From positions 117,420 to 181,419 of the forward strand of contig NZ_JAMOIH010000006.1 of assembly GCF_024448955.1 (NCBI RefSeq): DNA of 64,000 nt, written 5' to 3'. This document shows, piece by piece, positions 1-11,460 of the stretch. The number at the start of each line of letters is the position of its first letter. The stretch's first letter is position 1. The notes under the pieces were generated by a model, which was not told the DNA's origin, did not search any database, and worked only from the letters and a program-made list of their open reading frames with translations. Made by a program: the position numbers and the translations under genes. The DNA comes from Stutzerimonas stutzeri (GTDB lineage Bacteria > Pseudomonadota > Gammaproteobacteria > Pseudomonadales > Pseudomonadaceae).

Positions 1-1183
1 CCTTGTTATATGTCAGCCGCGCATGGGAGTGGATAACCGCTTCGTAGAACTGGTAATCGGTCATTTTCCCTGATTTATTCAGGGTGATTTCGCAGACCAT
101 TGCCAGCCGATCGACGTGCGGATTCAGCGAGCAGAGACCGTTGGACAGCTCCTCCGGGAGCATCGGCACGACCCGCTCGGGAAAGTACACCGACGTACCC
201 CGCAGCTCGGCTTCCTTGTCCAGCTCCGACCCGACTTTCACATAATGCGATACGTCTGCAATCGCGACGTACAGCCGGAAACCGCCAGAAAACAGCTTCC
301 AGCCACTCAGCTTCTCGCAATAGACCGCATCGTCGAAGTCACGAGCGTCTTCGCCATCGATGGTGACGAAAGGCAGATGTCGCAGATCGACACGTTTCTG
401 CTTGTCCTTTTCCTCGACTTCAGACTTGAGCTTGGCCGCTTCACGCTTCACCGCATCAGGCCAGACGTAGGGGATATCGAAACTGCGCAGCGCAACGTCG
501 ATTTCCATCCCCGGCGCCATGTAATTGCCGATTACCTCGATCACGTCGCCCTGGGGCTGGAAGCGCTGAGTCGGCCAGTGGGTGATCTTGATCTCGACGA
601 ACTGGCCCGGCTTGGCATCCATCGAGCGGCCCGGCGTTACTAGTACTTCCTGCTGGATCTTCGGGTTGTCGGCCATGACGAAACCGATGCCGCTTTCTTC
701 TTGATAACGCCCGACGATGGTTTCATGCGCGCGACTGATCACCTCAACGATCGCGCCTTCGCGCCGCCCGCGGCGATCGAGTCCGGCAACCCGAGCCAGA
801 CAGCGGTCGCCATCGAATACCAGGCGCATTTGTGCAGGACTCAGAAACAAGTCGTCGCTTTTATCGTCGGGAATCAGAAAACCGAAACCGTCGCGATGAC
901 CACTGATGCGCCCGCAAACCAGGTCAAGCTTGTCCACCGGGGCATAAGTGCCACGCCGGGTATAGATCAACTGACCGTCACGCTCCATCGCACGCAAACG
1001 GCGGCGCAGAGCTTCGATATCGTCTTCGGAGGATAATCCGAACTCTTCCACCAGCTGCTCACGTGCCGCTGGTGAGCCGCGCTCGCTCAGGTGCTGAAGA
1101 ATCAGCTCGCGGCTGGGAATGGGGTTTTCGTACTTTTCCGCTTCACGTGCGGCCTCGGGATCGAGGGATTGCCAATCGGCCAT
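1..1183 (-). CDS. rnr: Ribonuclease R, 3' end outside the window
   Basis: Exoribonuclease of the RNB family that degrades structured RNA 3' to 5'. About 394 N-terminal residues are visible, starting MADWQSLDPEAAREAEKYE, and the frame stays open to the window edge. It holds the N-terminal helix-turn-helix segment, the cold-shock domains (GRISGHRDGFGFLIPDD near residue 90) and the start of the catalytic RNB domain, including the acidic motif TIDGEDARDFDDAVY near residue 280. The ATG at 1183 is preceded by AAAGGTG about 9 bases upstream. A TATAAA stretch about 30 bases upstream may be a -10 element, which is weakly supported. The gene diverges from the tRNA-Leu pair. Identification is firm. Confidence 0.95.
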   Translation of the reverse strand, partial: MADWQSLDPEAAREAEKYENPIPSRELILQHLSERGSPAAREQLVEEFGLSSEDDIEALRRRLRAMERDGQLIYTRRGTYAPVDKLDLVCGRISGHRDGFGFLIPDDKSDDLFLSPAQMRLVFDGDRCLARVAGLDRRGRREGAIVEVISRAHETIVGRYQEESGIGFVMADNPKIQQEVLVTPGRSMDAKPGQFVEIKITHWPTQRFQPQGDVIEVIGNYMAPGMEIDVALRSFDIPYVWPDAVKREAAKLKSEVEEKDKQKRVDLRHLPFVTIDGEDARDFDDAVYCEKLSGWKLFSGGFRLYVAIADVSHYVKVGSELDKEAELRGTSVYFPERVVPMLPEELSNGLCSLNPHVDRLAMVCEITLNKSGKMTDYQFYEAVIHSHARLTYNK

Positions 1184-1294
1184 TAAGAGATGTCACCTTT
1201 CATTCATTTATAGAGGCAGAACGCCCCTATCTATTGAAGCGCGAAACGCATGCCGGCGGCAGCTTTCGAGCGAATTATTTTTCCTGGGCGGGGC

Positions 1295-1323
1295 TTTACA
1301 AGGCATAACCTCGCCCGTATAGT
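1295..1323 (+). promoter_or_regulatory. Sigma-70 promoter of the tRNA-Leu genes
   Basis: The -35 hexamer is TTTACA (1295-1300), followed by a 17 bp spacer and TATAGT as -10 (1318-1323). The next bases, TCGCGCCC, form the GC-rich discriminator usual for stable-RNA promoters under stringent control. The predicted start near 1330 leaves about 57 bases of leader before the first tRNA. Promoter activity is inferred from sequence only. Confidence 0.75.
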
Positions 1324-1386
1324 TCGCGCCCACAATGTCTGGTAGACGTTGTAACACGGAAACGATGAAGTATCATCGTTTGCAGT

Positions 1387-1473
1387 GCCCAGGTGGCGGA
1401 ATTGGTAGACGCACTAGGTTCAGGTCCTAGCGGTGGCAACACCGTGGAAGTTCGAGTCTTCTCCTGGGCACCA
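1387..1473 (+). tRNA. tRNA-Leu (anticodon CAG), copy 1
   Basis: This is an 87 nt class II tRNA including an encoded CCA end. The acceptor strands GCCCAGG (1387-1393) and CCTGGGC (1463-1469) pair perfectly, with discriminator A1470 and CCA 1471-1473. The anticodon arm is CTAGG-TTCAGGT-CCTAG, giving anticodon CAG, which reads CUG. The long variable arm pairs GGTG with CACC. The T loop TTCGAGT is present. It is transcribed with a near-identical second copy 102 bases downstream. Confidence 0.97.
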
Positions 1474-1575
1474 TTTATTCGATGAAGCTCTTGCCTTGGC
1501 GAGAATTTCATAAAAACGAGGTTTGTCGGCCTCGACCAGCAAGCGACAGAAGTCGATGAGCAATCATCGCAATGT

Positions 1576-1662
1576 GCCCAGGTGGCGGAATTGGTAGACG
1601 CACTAGGTTCAGGTCCTAGCGATGGCAACATCGTGGAAGTTCGAGTCTTCTCCTGGGCACCA
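1576..1662 (+). tRNA. tRNA-Leu (anticodon CAG), copy 2
   Basis: This tRNA has the same 87 nt architecture as copy 1, with encoded CCA at 1660-1662. It differs from copy 1 at two bases of the variable-arm stem, GATG/CATC instead of GGTG/CACC. The change swaps one G-C pair for A-T and keeps the stem intact. A strong intrinsic terminator follows within 10 bases, so the two tRNAs probably form one transcription unit from the promoter at 1295-1323. Confidence 0.97.
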
Positions 1663-1670
1663 CTCTTCAG

Positions 1671-1703
1671 AAAAAACCGAGTCATTGGCTCGGTTTTTTC
1701 GTT
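1671..1703 (+). terminator. Intrinsic terminator of the tRNA-Leu operon
   Basis: An 11 bp inverted repeat, AAAAAACCGAG (1671-1681) and CTCGGTTTTTT (1689-1699), encloses a 7 nt loop and ends in a T run. It lies directly after the second tRNA-Leu. Confidence 0.9.
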
Positions 1704-1791
1704 TCTGCTACGGCGAATCCAATAGCGCTCCAACAACGCTGATCGCATCGCGCCAGCACCTCGAAGCCCAGCGCGGACTTAAGCAGGAATG

Positions 1792-1817
1792 AAAAGACCG
1801 CCCTGAGGCGGTCTTTT
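1792..1817 (-). terminator. Intrinsic terminator downstream of purA
   Basis: AAAAGACCGCC (1792-1802) pairs with GGCGGTCTTTT (1807-1817) around a 4 nt loop. A and T runs flank the GC stem, so it could work in both directions. It lies 14 bases beyond the purA stop codon and fits the end of the leftward operon. Confidence 0.88.
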
Positions 1818-1831
1818 ATCATCAGTCGCGG

Positions 1832-3211
<1,380 letters not shown>

Positions 3212-4399
3212 TCAGCGGGTCAGCGGCGTTACGGTCCAGGACCCCTCTTGCAACAGTAGCTGCCGGTCGCAGCCAACACTTAGCGCCGCATCGCCCTGCT
3301 GTCCATCCAGAGCCTGCACCACACGCTCGCCCTGTGCGCGCAGCTGACAGATCGACTTCCATAACGCCGGATCGGTGTCATAGGGCGCCCAGATACCGAC
3401 GGTGGGGGACGCTAATTCGGCATTACCAAGGCTGACCAAGGTCTTCAAATCCGTCGAGAAACCAGTTGCCGGACGCGCCCGACCAAAATCCGCACCGATG
3501 TCGTCATAACGACCACCCTGTGCGATCGACTGCCCAACGCCGGGGACGAATACCGCGAACACGACGCCGGTGTGATAGTGATAGCCGCGCAGTTCGCCCA
3601 GATCGAAATACAACGGCAGATCCGGATACCGCACCGCCAGCTGTTCAGCGATCTGAATCAACCCATCGAGCGCTTCTCGCACTGCCAACGGAGCGTCAGC
3701 CAGGACAGCTTTCGCCGCATCCAGCGTCTCGCGCCCGCCACAGAGCCGTGCCAGTGCGCGCAGCATGCTCGCCAGCGACGGCTCGGCGTTGGCGGTCAAG
3801 GCCGCAATTTCGTCCATCGCCTTACGCTGCAATGCGTCGAACAAGCGTTGCTCGGCATCTCCCGACAAACCTGCCGCGCGCGCCAAGCCGCGATAAATGC
3901 CTACATGGCCGAGATCCATATGTAGGCCAGGCACGCTGGCGAGACCCAGCGTCTCCAGCATGAGGCTGATCACTTCGAGATCGCTTGAGGTGCTGCTGTC
4001 GCCATATAGCTCGGCACCCAGCTGGATCGGACTACGGGACGTCGCGAGCGCCTGAGGCTTGGCGTGCAGCACGCTACCGGCATAGCACAGGCGACTAGGG
4101 CCCTCCCGCCGCAACGTATGCGCGTCCACCCGCGCTACCTGCGGGGTGATATCCGCACGCAGGCCCATCTGTCTGCCGGACAACGGATCGATGACTTTGA
4201 ATGTCTTCAGATCCAGATCCTGCCCCGCTCCGGTCAGTAGCGACTCGAGAAACTCCACGTGAGGAGTGATGACCAACTCGTAACCCCAGCACTGGAACAG
4301 ATCCAGCACACGACGCCTTGCGGTTTCGATACGCGCCGCATCGGGCGGCAGCACCTCTTCGATGCCATCTGGCAGTAGCCAGCGGTCTACCGTTGCCAT
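3212..4399 (-). CDS. hisZ: ATP phosphoribosyltransferase regulatory subunit
   Basis: A paralogue of histidyl-tRNA synthetase that partners the short form of HisG in the first step of histidine synthesis and carries no aminoacylation role. The 395-residue protein starts [21 protein letters not shown]. It has class II synthetase-like segments, including [18 protein letters not shown] near residue 85 and a conserved [17 protein letters not shown] near 280. The ATG at 4399 has AGAGGTG about 10 bases upstream, which favours it over the ATG at 4426. Placement before purA matches other pseudomonads. The gene sits behind an apparent hflC terminator and so may have its own promoter. Confidence 0.95.
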   Translation of the reverse strand: MATVDRWLLPDGIEEVLPPDAARIETARRRVLDLFQCWGYELVITPHVEFLESLLTGAGQDLDLKTFKVIDPLSGRQMGLRADITPQVARVDAHTLRREGPSRLCYAGSVLHAKPQALATSRSPIQLGAELYGDSSTSSDLEVISLMLETLGLASVPGLHMDLGHVGIYRGLARAAGLSGDAEQRLFDALQRKAMDEIAALTANAEPSLASMLRALARLCGGRETLDAAKAVLADAPLAVREALDGLIQIAEQLAVRYPDLPLYFDLGELRGYHYHTGVVFAVFVPGVGQSIAQGGRYDDIGADFGRARPATGFSTDLKTLVSLGNAELASPTVGIWAPYDTDPALWKSICQLRAQGERVVQALDGQQGDAALSVGCDRQLLLQEGSWTVTPLTR

Positions 4400-4536
4400 T
4401 TCGCCAATCACCTCTCGATACGGCAAGCCTAGTCAAGCAGACGAACACCGGGGCTCCGGCCTGAGCCACCCATCGGTCGCGTGCGATTGTGTTCGAACCA
4501 TGGCGACAGCGCCACGCCTCACAAAGGAGGATCAGC

Positions 4537-4620
4537 ATGGCTGACCATGCTTGGATCAGTCTGCTGCCACTGGAGCGCAGACGCAAAAAAGCCGGGTTTT
4601 CCCCGGCTCGCGGATCATAA
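4537..4620 (+). CDS. Possible 27-residue small protein with strong SD
   Basis: An ATG at 4537 follows an almost perfect Shine-Dalgarno, AAAGGAGG, six bases upstream, and opens 27 codons ending TAA. The peptide starts MADHAWISLLPLERRRKK and is basic in its second half. It runs antisense to the gap between hflC and hisZ, and its 3' part overlaps the hflC terminator, so some of its residues simply translate that hairpin. No relative is recognised. It may be a chance ORF. The strength of the SD is the only reason to list it. Confidence 0.25.
   Translation: MADHAWISLLPLERRRKKAGFSPARGS
4585..4608 (-). terminator. Intrinsic terminator downstream of hflC
   Basis: AGCCGGG (4590-4596) and CCCGGCT (4602-4608) form the stem. 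Read on the minus strand, the hairpin is followed by six U residues (4585-4590). It lies 73 bases beyond the hflC stop and separates hflC from hisZ-purA. Confidence 0.8.
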
Positions 4621-4680
4621 CAATGTTTCGCCAACGGGTCACCCGGTGGACGGCATCGTCCAGCCGGATGGCCCTTGCGG

Positions 4681-5553
4681 TCATTGTGCCGTAGCGGACT
4701 CCAAGTAGCGGAAGAAGTCACTTTTGGGATCAAGCACCAGCACATCTTCCTTGCTGGCGAAGCTGTCCCGGTAGGCCTGCAGACTGCGGTGGAAGGAATA
4801 GAATTCCCGGTCCTGCCCATACGCCGCCGCATAAATAGCAGCCGCCTGCGCATCACCGTCACCGCGTAGCTCCTCGGCTTCACGGAAGGCTTCAGCCAGG
4901 AGGACGCGTCGCTGACGATCGGCATCCGCGCGGATACCCTCGGCTAGCTCTTTACCTTTTGCCCTGTGCTCACGCGCTTCACGCTCCCGCTCGGAACTCA
5001 TACGCTCGAACACGCTGCGATTCACTTCGCGCGGGAGGTCGATGCCCTTGACACGAACATCGACGACTTCGATTCCGAGTTCCTGCTGCGCGGCTCGGTT
5101 CAGACTATTGGTCACTACGGCCATCAGTTCGTCACGCTGACCCGAAACCGACTCGTGCAGGGTCCGCTTACCGAACTGATCTCGTAGCGAGGCCTCCAGG
5201 CGACGCGCGAGGCGCTCGTCCGCGATCTGCTTCATACCCGACGTCGCGGTATAGAAGCGCTCAGCATCATCCACACGCCACTTGGCGTAGGAATCAACCA
5301 TCAGCGCCTTCTTTTCCAGCGTGAGGAAACGCGAGGTGGAACTATCGAGCGTCATCAACCGCCCGTCGAATTTGCGAACACTGTTCACGTAAGGAATCTT
5401 GAGATGCAGACCCGGCTTCACGTCGGGCTCGACGATACGACCGAAGCGCAGCATCACCGCACGCTCTGTCTGCGAGACGATGTAGAAGCTGTTCCAAAGG
5501 ACGATCGCCAGCACCACGCCCACAATCAGGGCGGTCAGGGATTTATTGCTCAT
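4681..5553 (-). CDS. hflC: FtsH protease modulator HflC
   Basis: A membrane SPFH/band 7 protein that forms the HflKC cage around FtsH and modulates its proteolysis. The 290-residue protein starts MSNKSLTALIVGVVLAIVLW, a single N-terminal membrane anchor. The SPFH domain follows (VVSQTERAVMLRFG type, residues 27-200), then an Ala/Glu/Arg-rich coiled coil (about 200-260). Its start overlaps the hflK stop by one base (TAATG), which indicates translational coupling. It is the last gene before an intrinsic terminator. The small DUF2065 gene usually found between hflC and hisZ in pseudomonads was not seen. Confidence 0.96.
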   Translation of the reverse strand: MSNKSLTALIVGVVLAIVLWNSFYIVSQTERAVMLRFGRIVEPDVKPGLHLKIPYVNSVRKFDGRLMTLDSSTSRFLTLEKKALMVDSYAKWRVDDAERFYTATSGMKQIADERLARRLEASLRDQFGKRTLHESVSGQRDELMAVVTNSLNRAAQQELGIEVVDVRVKGIDLPREVNRSVFERMSSEREREAREHRAKGKELAEGIRADADRQRRVLLAEAFREAEELRGDGDAQAAAIYAAAYGQDREFYSFHRSLQAYRDSFASKEDVLVLDPKSDFFRYLESATAQ

Positions 5554-6737
5554 TAGCGGACCTCCCTTGTACGCACTTCACGCGGATCCAGTTCCGGAGG
5601 CATTCGCGTAGTCTGAGTCGAAGCGCCCGATACGGATGCCGCAGCAGAGCGCTCGGCAGAAGCGCCACGACCGTTGATCATCTTGTCCAGCGGCAGGTAA
5701 AGCAGATTGTTCTGCCCATCCTCACCCGTCACGAGAACCTTGCTGGTATTACTCAAGACTTCCTGCATGGTTTCCAGATACAGGCGCTCACGCGTCACGT
5801 CAGGTGCCTTGCGGTATTCAGCAACCAGCTTGGAGAAGCGATCCGCCTCACCCTGGGCCCGGGATATCACCGCATCGCGATAACCGCTCGCCTCTTCCAG
5901 CATGCGCTGGGCCTGACCACGCGCCTCGGGAATGACACCGTTGGCATAGGACTCGGCCTGATTCTTCTCGCGCTGCTCGTCTTCACGCGCACGAATCACG
6001 TCATCGAAGGCTTCCTGCACTTCACGCGGCGCTGCCGCACTCTGAAGGTTGACCTGGGTGACGATGATGCCGGTGCCATAGTTGTCGAGGAAGCGCTGCA
6101 GTCGCTCTTCGACCTCATTCGCCATGGCCTCACGACCCTCGGTCAATACCTGATCCATCGCTGTGGAACCTACGACATGGCGAACCGCACTATCGGTCGC
6201 ATGCTGCAGCGAGGCTTCTGGATCTTCGACGTTGAGCACGAAGGCCTGAAGGTCGCTGATCTTGTATTGCACCGTTAGCGGCACTTCGATGATGTTCTCG
6301 TCCTCGGTCAACATCTGCCCTTGCTTGCTATACGAGCGCTCGCGAGTGACGTTAGCCTGGAACTTGCGATCGAACGGCGGGAAATAGATGTTCAGGCCGG
6401 GACCGACAGTTTCGTGATATTTGCCGAAGCGCAGCACCACGGCCTGCTCCTGCTCATCGACGATGTAGATCGCATTGGACAACCAGACGGCCAGCAGCAC
6501 GACCAAGCCGATCCAGAGCAGCGCGAAACCGCCACGCCGACCACTGCCACCACCCGACGAGCCGCCGCTGCCGCGCTTCTTTTTGCCGAACATGCCGTTG
6601 AGGCTGTCCTGTAATTTGCGGAAAGCCTCATCCAGATCCGGCGGACCTTTCTGATCGCCACCACCGCGACGACCACCGCCACCGCTACCCCAGGGATCCT
6701 GGTTGTTCGAGTTGCCACCCGGCTCATTCCAAGCCAT
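5553..6737 (-). CDS. hflK: FtsH protease modulator HflK
   Basis: Partner of HflC in the periplasmic-facing HflKC complex. The 394-residue protein starts MAWNEPGGNSNNQDPWG. It has a Gly/Arg-rich N-terminal tail (residues 1-75), one membrane segment (about 76-95, FALLWIGLVVLLAVWLSNAI), an SPFH domain (IVDEQEQAVVLRFGKY onward) and a C-terminal coiled coil. The ATG at 6737 has GGAGAG upstream, and the in-frame ATG at 6749 lacks a comparable site. It overlaps hflC by one base. Confidence 0.96.
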   Translation of the reverse strand: MAWNEPGGNSNNQDPWGSGGGGRRGGGDQKGPPDLDEAFRKLQDSLNGMFGKKKRGSGGSSGGGSGRRGGFALLWIGLVVLLAVWLSNAIYIVDEQEQAVVLRFGKYHETVGPGLNIYFPPFDRKFQANVTRERSYSKQGQMLTEDENIIEVPLTVQYKISDLQAFVLNVEDPEASLQHATDSAVRHVVGSTAMDQVLTEGREAMANEVEERLQRFLDNYGTGIIVTQVNLQSAAAPREVQEAFDDVIRAREDEQREKNQAESYANGVIPEARGQAQRMLEEASGYRDAVISRAQGEADRFSKLVAEYRKAPDVTRERLYLETMQEVLSNTSKVLVTGEDGQNNLLYLPLDKMINGRGASAERSAAASVSGASTQTTRMPPELDPREVRTREVR

Positions 6738-6834
6738 AGCGCTCTCCATTCAAATAAAGCTAAAGGCGCGCCAACGGCGCGCCCGCCAATGCTACCGAAA
6801 GCCCGGAACGAACGGCTTAAAAGCCCCCCGAGCT

Positions 6835-8136
6835 TTATTGCAAAGTGTGTTGTTCGAAGAACAGTTCCGCCTCGAGACCCGCCCGACTGATGAGACGATG
6901 CAGCTCGACACGCTGCAATCTAACGTCGAGTAGACTGCCGCCCTCATCGTCGTGGGATTCGGACTGCACTGCGCCCAAGTCAAACAGCTGCGCCCGTAGC
7001 CGCCCAAGATTCTGCGGAAGCCGAAGCGTTCCCACGAACAGATCGTCGCTCAGCAATTCGGCTACGGCCTGCTTCAGCAGGTCGAGCCCAAGCCCCTGCT
7101 GCGCCGATACCCAGACGCGCTGCGGTACACCGTCTGCGTTGCACTGGATCTGCGGCTCGATGCCCTCCAGCAGATCCACCTTGTTGTAGACCTCCAGAAT
7201 CGGCAGCTCGTGAGCACCGATCTCGGTCAGCACCGCCAACACCTGCTCGATCTGCTGATCGCGCTCGGGCTCATGCGCATCGATGACATGCAGCAGCAGA
7301 TCAGCATTGCTGGACTCTTCGAGCGTGGCGCGAAAGGATTCGACCAGTTTGTGCGGCAAGTGACGAATGAAACCCACCGTATCGGCGAGTACCACCGGCC
7401 CCAGATCACCCAACTCCAGACGACGCAAGGTCGGATCGAGCGTCGCGAACAACTGATTGGCTGCGTAGACGTCGGCTTCGGTCAACGCGTTGAATAACGT
7501 GGACTTGCCGGCGTTGGTGTAGCCCACCAGAGAAATCAGAGGAATGTCGGCACGGCGACGCCCCCGGCGAGCCTGCTCGCGCTGGCCCCGAACTTTCTCC
7601 AGCCGCTGCTTGATCTGACGAACCCGCACACGCAACAGCCGCCGGTCCGTTTCCAACTGGGTTTCGCCAGGGCCACGCAGGCCGATACCACCCTTCTGCC
7701 GCTCAAGGTGAGTCCAGCCACGTACCAGACGAGTACTCATGTATTCAAGCTGGGCCAGCTCGACCTGCAGCTTGCCTTCATGCGTACGCGCACGCTGAGC
7801 AAAGATATCCAGAATCAAGCCGGTTCGATCGAGCACGCGGCATTCCAGGGCACGCTCGAGATTGCGTTCCTGACTGGGCGTAAGTGTGTGATTGAAAATG
7901 ACCAGCTCGACCTCGCCATCCTTGACGAGGTCACGCAGCTCTTCGACTTTGCCGCTGCCAATCAAAAACTTGGCGGAAGGCTGATGCCTTGCCACATTGA
8001 CGAAGCCAACAGCTTCAGCGCCGGCTGACCGTGCCAGCTCCTGAAACTCCTGAGGGTCTTCACGCGCCGCTGGATCCTGACCATCCAGATGAACCAGGAT
8101 AGCCCGCTCACCGCCACCGGGACGTTCGAAGAACAA
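6835..8136 (-). CDS. hflX: GTPase HflX
   Basis: A ribosome-associated Obg-like GTPase that splits stalled or stressed ribosomes. The 433-residue protein has an N-terminal HflX domain (residues 1-190, with the GSGKVEELRDLV segment near 58) and the G1 motif GYTNAGKST near 205. G3 (DTVGFI) lies near 250 and the NKVD G4 near 320. The start codon is TTG at 8136, preceded by AAAGGGGG at suitable spacing. The family N-terminus MFFERPGGGERA begins exactly there. It follows hfq by 12 bases in the amiB-mutL-miaA-hfq-hflX-hflK-hflC operon. Confidence 0.95.
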   Translation of the reverse strand: MFFERPGGGERAILVHLDGQDPAAREDPQEFQELARSAGAEAVGFVNVARHQPSAKFLIGSGKVEELRDLVKDGEVELVIFNHTLTPSQERNLERALECRVLDRTGLILDIFAQRARTHEGKLQVELAQLEYMSTRLVRGWTHLERQKGGIGLRGPGETQLETDRRLLRVRVRQIKQRLEKVRGQREQARRGRRRADIPLISLVGYTNAGKSTLFNALTEADVYAANQLFATLDPTLRRLELGDLGPVVLADTVGFIRHLPHKLVESFRATLEESSNADLLLHVIDAHEPERDQQIEQVLAVLTEIGAHELPILEVYNKVDLLEGIEPQIQCNADGVPQRVWVSAQQGLGLDLLKQAVAELLSDDLFVGTLRLPQNLGRLRAQLFDLGAVQSESHDDEGGSLLDVRLQRVELHRLISRAGLEAELFFEQHTLQ

Positions 8137-8148
8137 AGAAGGCCCCCT

Positions 8149-8415
<267 letters not shown>

Positions 8416-8494
8416 TTAAAGGATCTTTTTCATTAGTTTTTAGAATCGAACACGGCTGGCCAGTGATGTGAGGATAGCCGGTCAAATTACAGTG

Positions 8495-9466
8495 TCAGCT
8501 CAATATGGTGAGCCTCTCCAAGTATTTCAATGCTCGCGGCAGATTATCGCAGGCCGAACTCTCCAGCCAATGAACGCCCTCCCAACCCCGCAACCAAGTC
8601 AACTGACGCTTGGCCAATTGCCGAGTAGCGATAACGCCGCGCTGAACCATCTCATCGCGCGAATACGAGCCGTCCAGATAATTCCAGACCTGGCGATAGC
8701 CTACGGCACGCATGGAGGGTAGCTCAGGATGCAGATCGTCACGCCTACGAAGCATTTCGACCTCTTCGACAAAGCCCTGTTCAACCATCGCGACGAAGCG
8801 TTGCTCGATACGCTGATGCAAGACCTGCCGCTGCGTAGGCGCGACGGACAACTGCGCGACAGTATAAGGCAAGACGCGGCCGTCTGGCGTGCCCGCTCCG
8901 GCTTTTTGCGACCTTTGTCGGGCACGGTGTTCGGACATGCTAATGCCGCTGACTCTGAAGACCTCCAGCGCCCTGACCAACCGCTGGGGATCGTTGGGGT
9001 GAATTCGCGCCGCGGACTCCGGGTCGACCTCGGCCAACTGCCGATGCAGCGCCGCCAGGCCCTCGAGCTGTACCTGCGCCTCCAACTCCGCACGCACAGC
9101 AGGATCGGCAGCAGGCATATCGGCGAGACCCTCGCTCAACGCCTTGAAATAGAGCATGGTCCCGCCAACCAGCAACGGAATACGCCCTGCGGCGGTACTT
9201 TCCGCCATCGCAGCCAGCGCATCACTTACGAAGTCAGCGGCCGAGTAGCTCTGCGCCGGGTCGCGGATATCGATCAGCCGATGCGGAAACTCCCGAAGCA
9301 CATCGGCCGAGGGCTTCGCGGTGCCGATGTTCATCCCCCGATATACCAAGGCCGAATCGACGCTGATCAGATCGCAGGGCAGCACACGCGCAAGCTCCAG
9401 CGCCAGATCGGTCTTGCCGGCAGCTGTAGGGCCCATGAGAAAGATGGCGGGGGGTAACGGGGACAT
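8495..9466 (-). CDS. miaA: tRNA dimethylallyltransferase
   Basis: Transfers the dimethylallyl group to A37 of tRNAs reading UNN codons, the first step of i6A/ms2i6A formation. The 323-residue protein starts [19 protein letters not shown]. Its P-loop GPTAAGKT lies at residues 12-19, the substrate-binding [16 protein letters not shown] near 37-52, and the [14 protein letters not shown] segment near 196. It lies between mutL (116 bases upstream) and hfq. The gap to mutL contains imperfect AGCTGGAAG-type repeats. Confidence 0.96.
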   Translation of the reverse strand: MSPLPPAIFLMGPTAAGKTDLALELARVLPCDLISVDSALVYRGMNIGTAKPSADVLREFPHRLIDIRDPAQSYSAADFVSDALAAMAESTAAGRIPLLVGGTMLYFKALSEGLADMPAADPAVRAELEAQVQLEGLAALHRQLAEVDPESAARIHPNDPQRLVRALEVFRVSGISMSEHRARQRSQKAGAGTPDGRVLPYTVAQLSVAPTQRQVLHQRIEQRFVAMVEQGFVEEVEMLRRRDDLHPELPSMRAVGYRQVWNYLDGSYSRDEMVQRGVIATRQLAKRQLTWLRGWEGVHWLESSACDNLPRALKYLERLTILS

Positions 9467-9582
9467 CAGTGGAATCCATTATAGAGGAAGCTGGAAGCGA
9501 ATCAGTCCAGTCTGAAGGCGCGGCCAAACTATGCGGAGTTCTTACTTCAAGCTTCTGGCTTTCAGTTACAAGCTCGTATCCG

Positions 9583-11460
9583 CTAGCGCCCGCGCAAAAA
9601 CAGCTTATCCAGCTCTCCCATGCCCAACTGCGTCCAGGTCGGCCGGCCATGATTGCATTGACCGCTGCGTTCGGTCTGCTCCATGTCACGCAGCAGGCCA
9701 TTCATTTCCGGCAGCGTCAGGCGTCGATTCGCACGCACCGCACCATGACAGGCCATAGTGCCGAGGAGTTCGTTGAGATGGGCCTGGATGCGATCGCTGG
9801 TGCCATATTCGAGCAGGTCGGCGAGCACGTCCTGCACCAGCCGCGTGGCTTCGGCCTGCTTGAGCAGGGACGGGATCTGACGAATCGCCAGACTCTCGGG
9901 GCCAAGCCGCTGCAGTTCGAAACCGAGCATCTGGAACCAGTGTGCATGCTCTTCGGCGCAGTCCGCCTCACGCTGGCTGACGGCAATCGATTCAGGCACC
10001 AGCAGTGGCTGGCCTCGCAGCCCTTCGCTGGCCATCGCCGTCTTCAGCCGCTCGTACATGATCCGTTCATGGGCAGCATGCATATCCACAAGCACCAGCC
10101 CCTGAGCATTTTCCGCAAGAATGTAGATGCCCTTGAGCTGGGCCAGCGCATAGCCGAGCGGCGGGACGTCATCCTGGCTCTCCGGCAAGGGCGCCGGGCT
10201 CACATCGGCCAGTGGCGAAAAGAACTCACGATAGGCGCCCTGTGCTTCTGCGACATTGCCGATCGGCATTGGCCGAGGCGCCTGGTAGCCGGCACCCGCT
10301 CCGCGCCAGGGGGCTTGTTGAATTTGTGGCTGTTCGAGGACGCTGGCAGCGAGGCTCATCTCGTTCTGCCCGGCAAACTCACCCGCAGCGAGGCCAGTGA
10401 TCTGAGTCATCGGCGTCACGCCGGCCGGCGCGGCCAGTTGATCCTCTGGTCGCACGTCCCCGAGCGCGCGGTGCAGCGTGCCGTACAGGAAGTCGTGCAC
10501 CATGCGGTTATCGCGGAAGCGCACCTCGTGCTTGGTCGGGTGGACGTTGACGTCAACCACGGCCGGATCGACATCGAGGAACAGCACGAAGGTCGGATGG
10601 CGTCCATTGAACAGCACATCCCGATATGCCTGTCGCACCGCGTGGGCCACCAGCTTGTCGCGGACCATACGCCCGTTCACGTAGAAATACTGCAGATCCG
10701 CCTGGCTGCGGGAAAACGTCGGCAGACCGACCCAACCCCAGAGATGCAAGCCGTTGCGCTCGATTTCCACCGGCAGCGCCTGTTCGAGAAAAGCCGGCCC
10801 GCACACCGAGGCCACACGCCGCGCTCGCGCCGCGGCATCGCTGGCCTGATGCAGCGCGAGTACGGCCTTGCCGTTGTGCCGCAGATGAAACGCCACATCG
10901 AAGCGCGCCAGCGCCAGCCGCTTGATCACTTCCTGCAAGTGATCGAATTCGGTTTTCTCGGTGCGCAGAAACTTGCGTCGTGCCGGTGTGTTGAAGAACA
11001 AATCACGCACTTCGACCGAGGTACCGACCGGATGCGCAGCCGGCTGGACACGCGCCTCCATGTCCCGGCCTTCGGTTTCGACCTGCCAGGCTTCAGCGGC
11101 ATCGGCGGTGCGCGAGGTGAGGGTCAGACGCGACACCGAACTGATCGACGCCAGCGCCTCGCCGCGAAAGCCCAGGCTCATCACGCGCTCGAGGTCTTCA
11201 AGATCGCGGATCTTGCTGGTGGCATGCCGAGCCAGGGCCAGGGGCAGATCATCGGCAGGGATACCGCAGCCATCGTCACGCACGCGCAGAAGTTTCACGC
11301 CGCCCTGCTCGACATCCACCTCGATGCGCGTGGCGCCGGAGTCGAGGCTGTTTTCCAGCAACTCCTTGATGACCGAAGCGGGGCGCTCGACCACTTCTCC
11401 AGCCGCGATCTGGTTCGCCAGCCGCGGACTGAGCAGCTGGATGCGCGCGGCCTCGGTCAT
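9583..11460 (-). CDS. mutL: DNA mismatch repair protein MutL
   Basis: Couples MutS mismatch recognition to strand incision. The 625-residue protein has the GHKL ATPase N-terminal domain, with [26 protein letters not shown] at about 17-42 and the DDGCGI and GFRGEAL motifs. A linker and the C-terminal dimerisation domain follow. The C-terminal domain holds [12 protein letters not shown] (about residue 460). This matches the DxHA-x2-E-x4-E metal motif of endonuclease-type MutL, as expected where MutH is absent. The start overlaps the amiB stop by four bases (ATGA). Confidence 0.96.
   Translation of the reverse strand: MTEAARIQLLSPRLANQIAAGEVVERPASVIKELLENSLDSGATRIEVDVEQGGVKLLRVRDDGCGIPADDLPLALARHATSKIRDLEDLERVMSLGFRGEALASISSVSRLTLTSRTADAAEAWQVETEGRDMEARVQPAAHPVGTSVEVRDLFFNTPARRKFLRTEKTEFDHLQEVIKRLALARFDVAFHLRHNGKAVLALHQASDAAARARRVASVCGPAFLEQALPVEIERNGLHLWGWVGLPTFSRSQADLQYFYVNGRMVRDKLVAHAVRQAYRDVLFNGRHPTFVLFLDVDPAVVDVNVHPTKHEVRFRDNRMVHDFLYGTLHRALGDVRPEDQLAAPAGVTPMTQITGLAAGEFAGQNEMSLAASVLEQPQIQQAPWRGAGAGYQAPRPMPIGNVAEAQGAYREFFSPLADVSPAPLPESQDDVPPLGYALAQLKGIYILAENAQGLVLVDMHAAHERIMYERLKTAMASEGLRGQPLLVPESIAVSQREADCAEEHAHWFQMLGFELQRLGPESLAIRQIPSLLKQAEATRLVQDVLADLLEYGTSDRIQAHLNELLGTMACHGAVRANRRLTLPEMNGLLRDMEQTERSGQCNHGRPTWTQLGMGELDKLFLRGR

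Noticed and set aside
1296-1748. 150-codon leftward ORF with an internal duplication
   Set aside because: It reads through both tRNA-Leu genes in reverse. The duplication is the tRNA pair.
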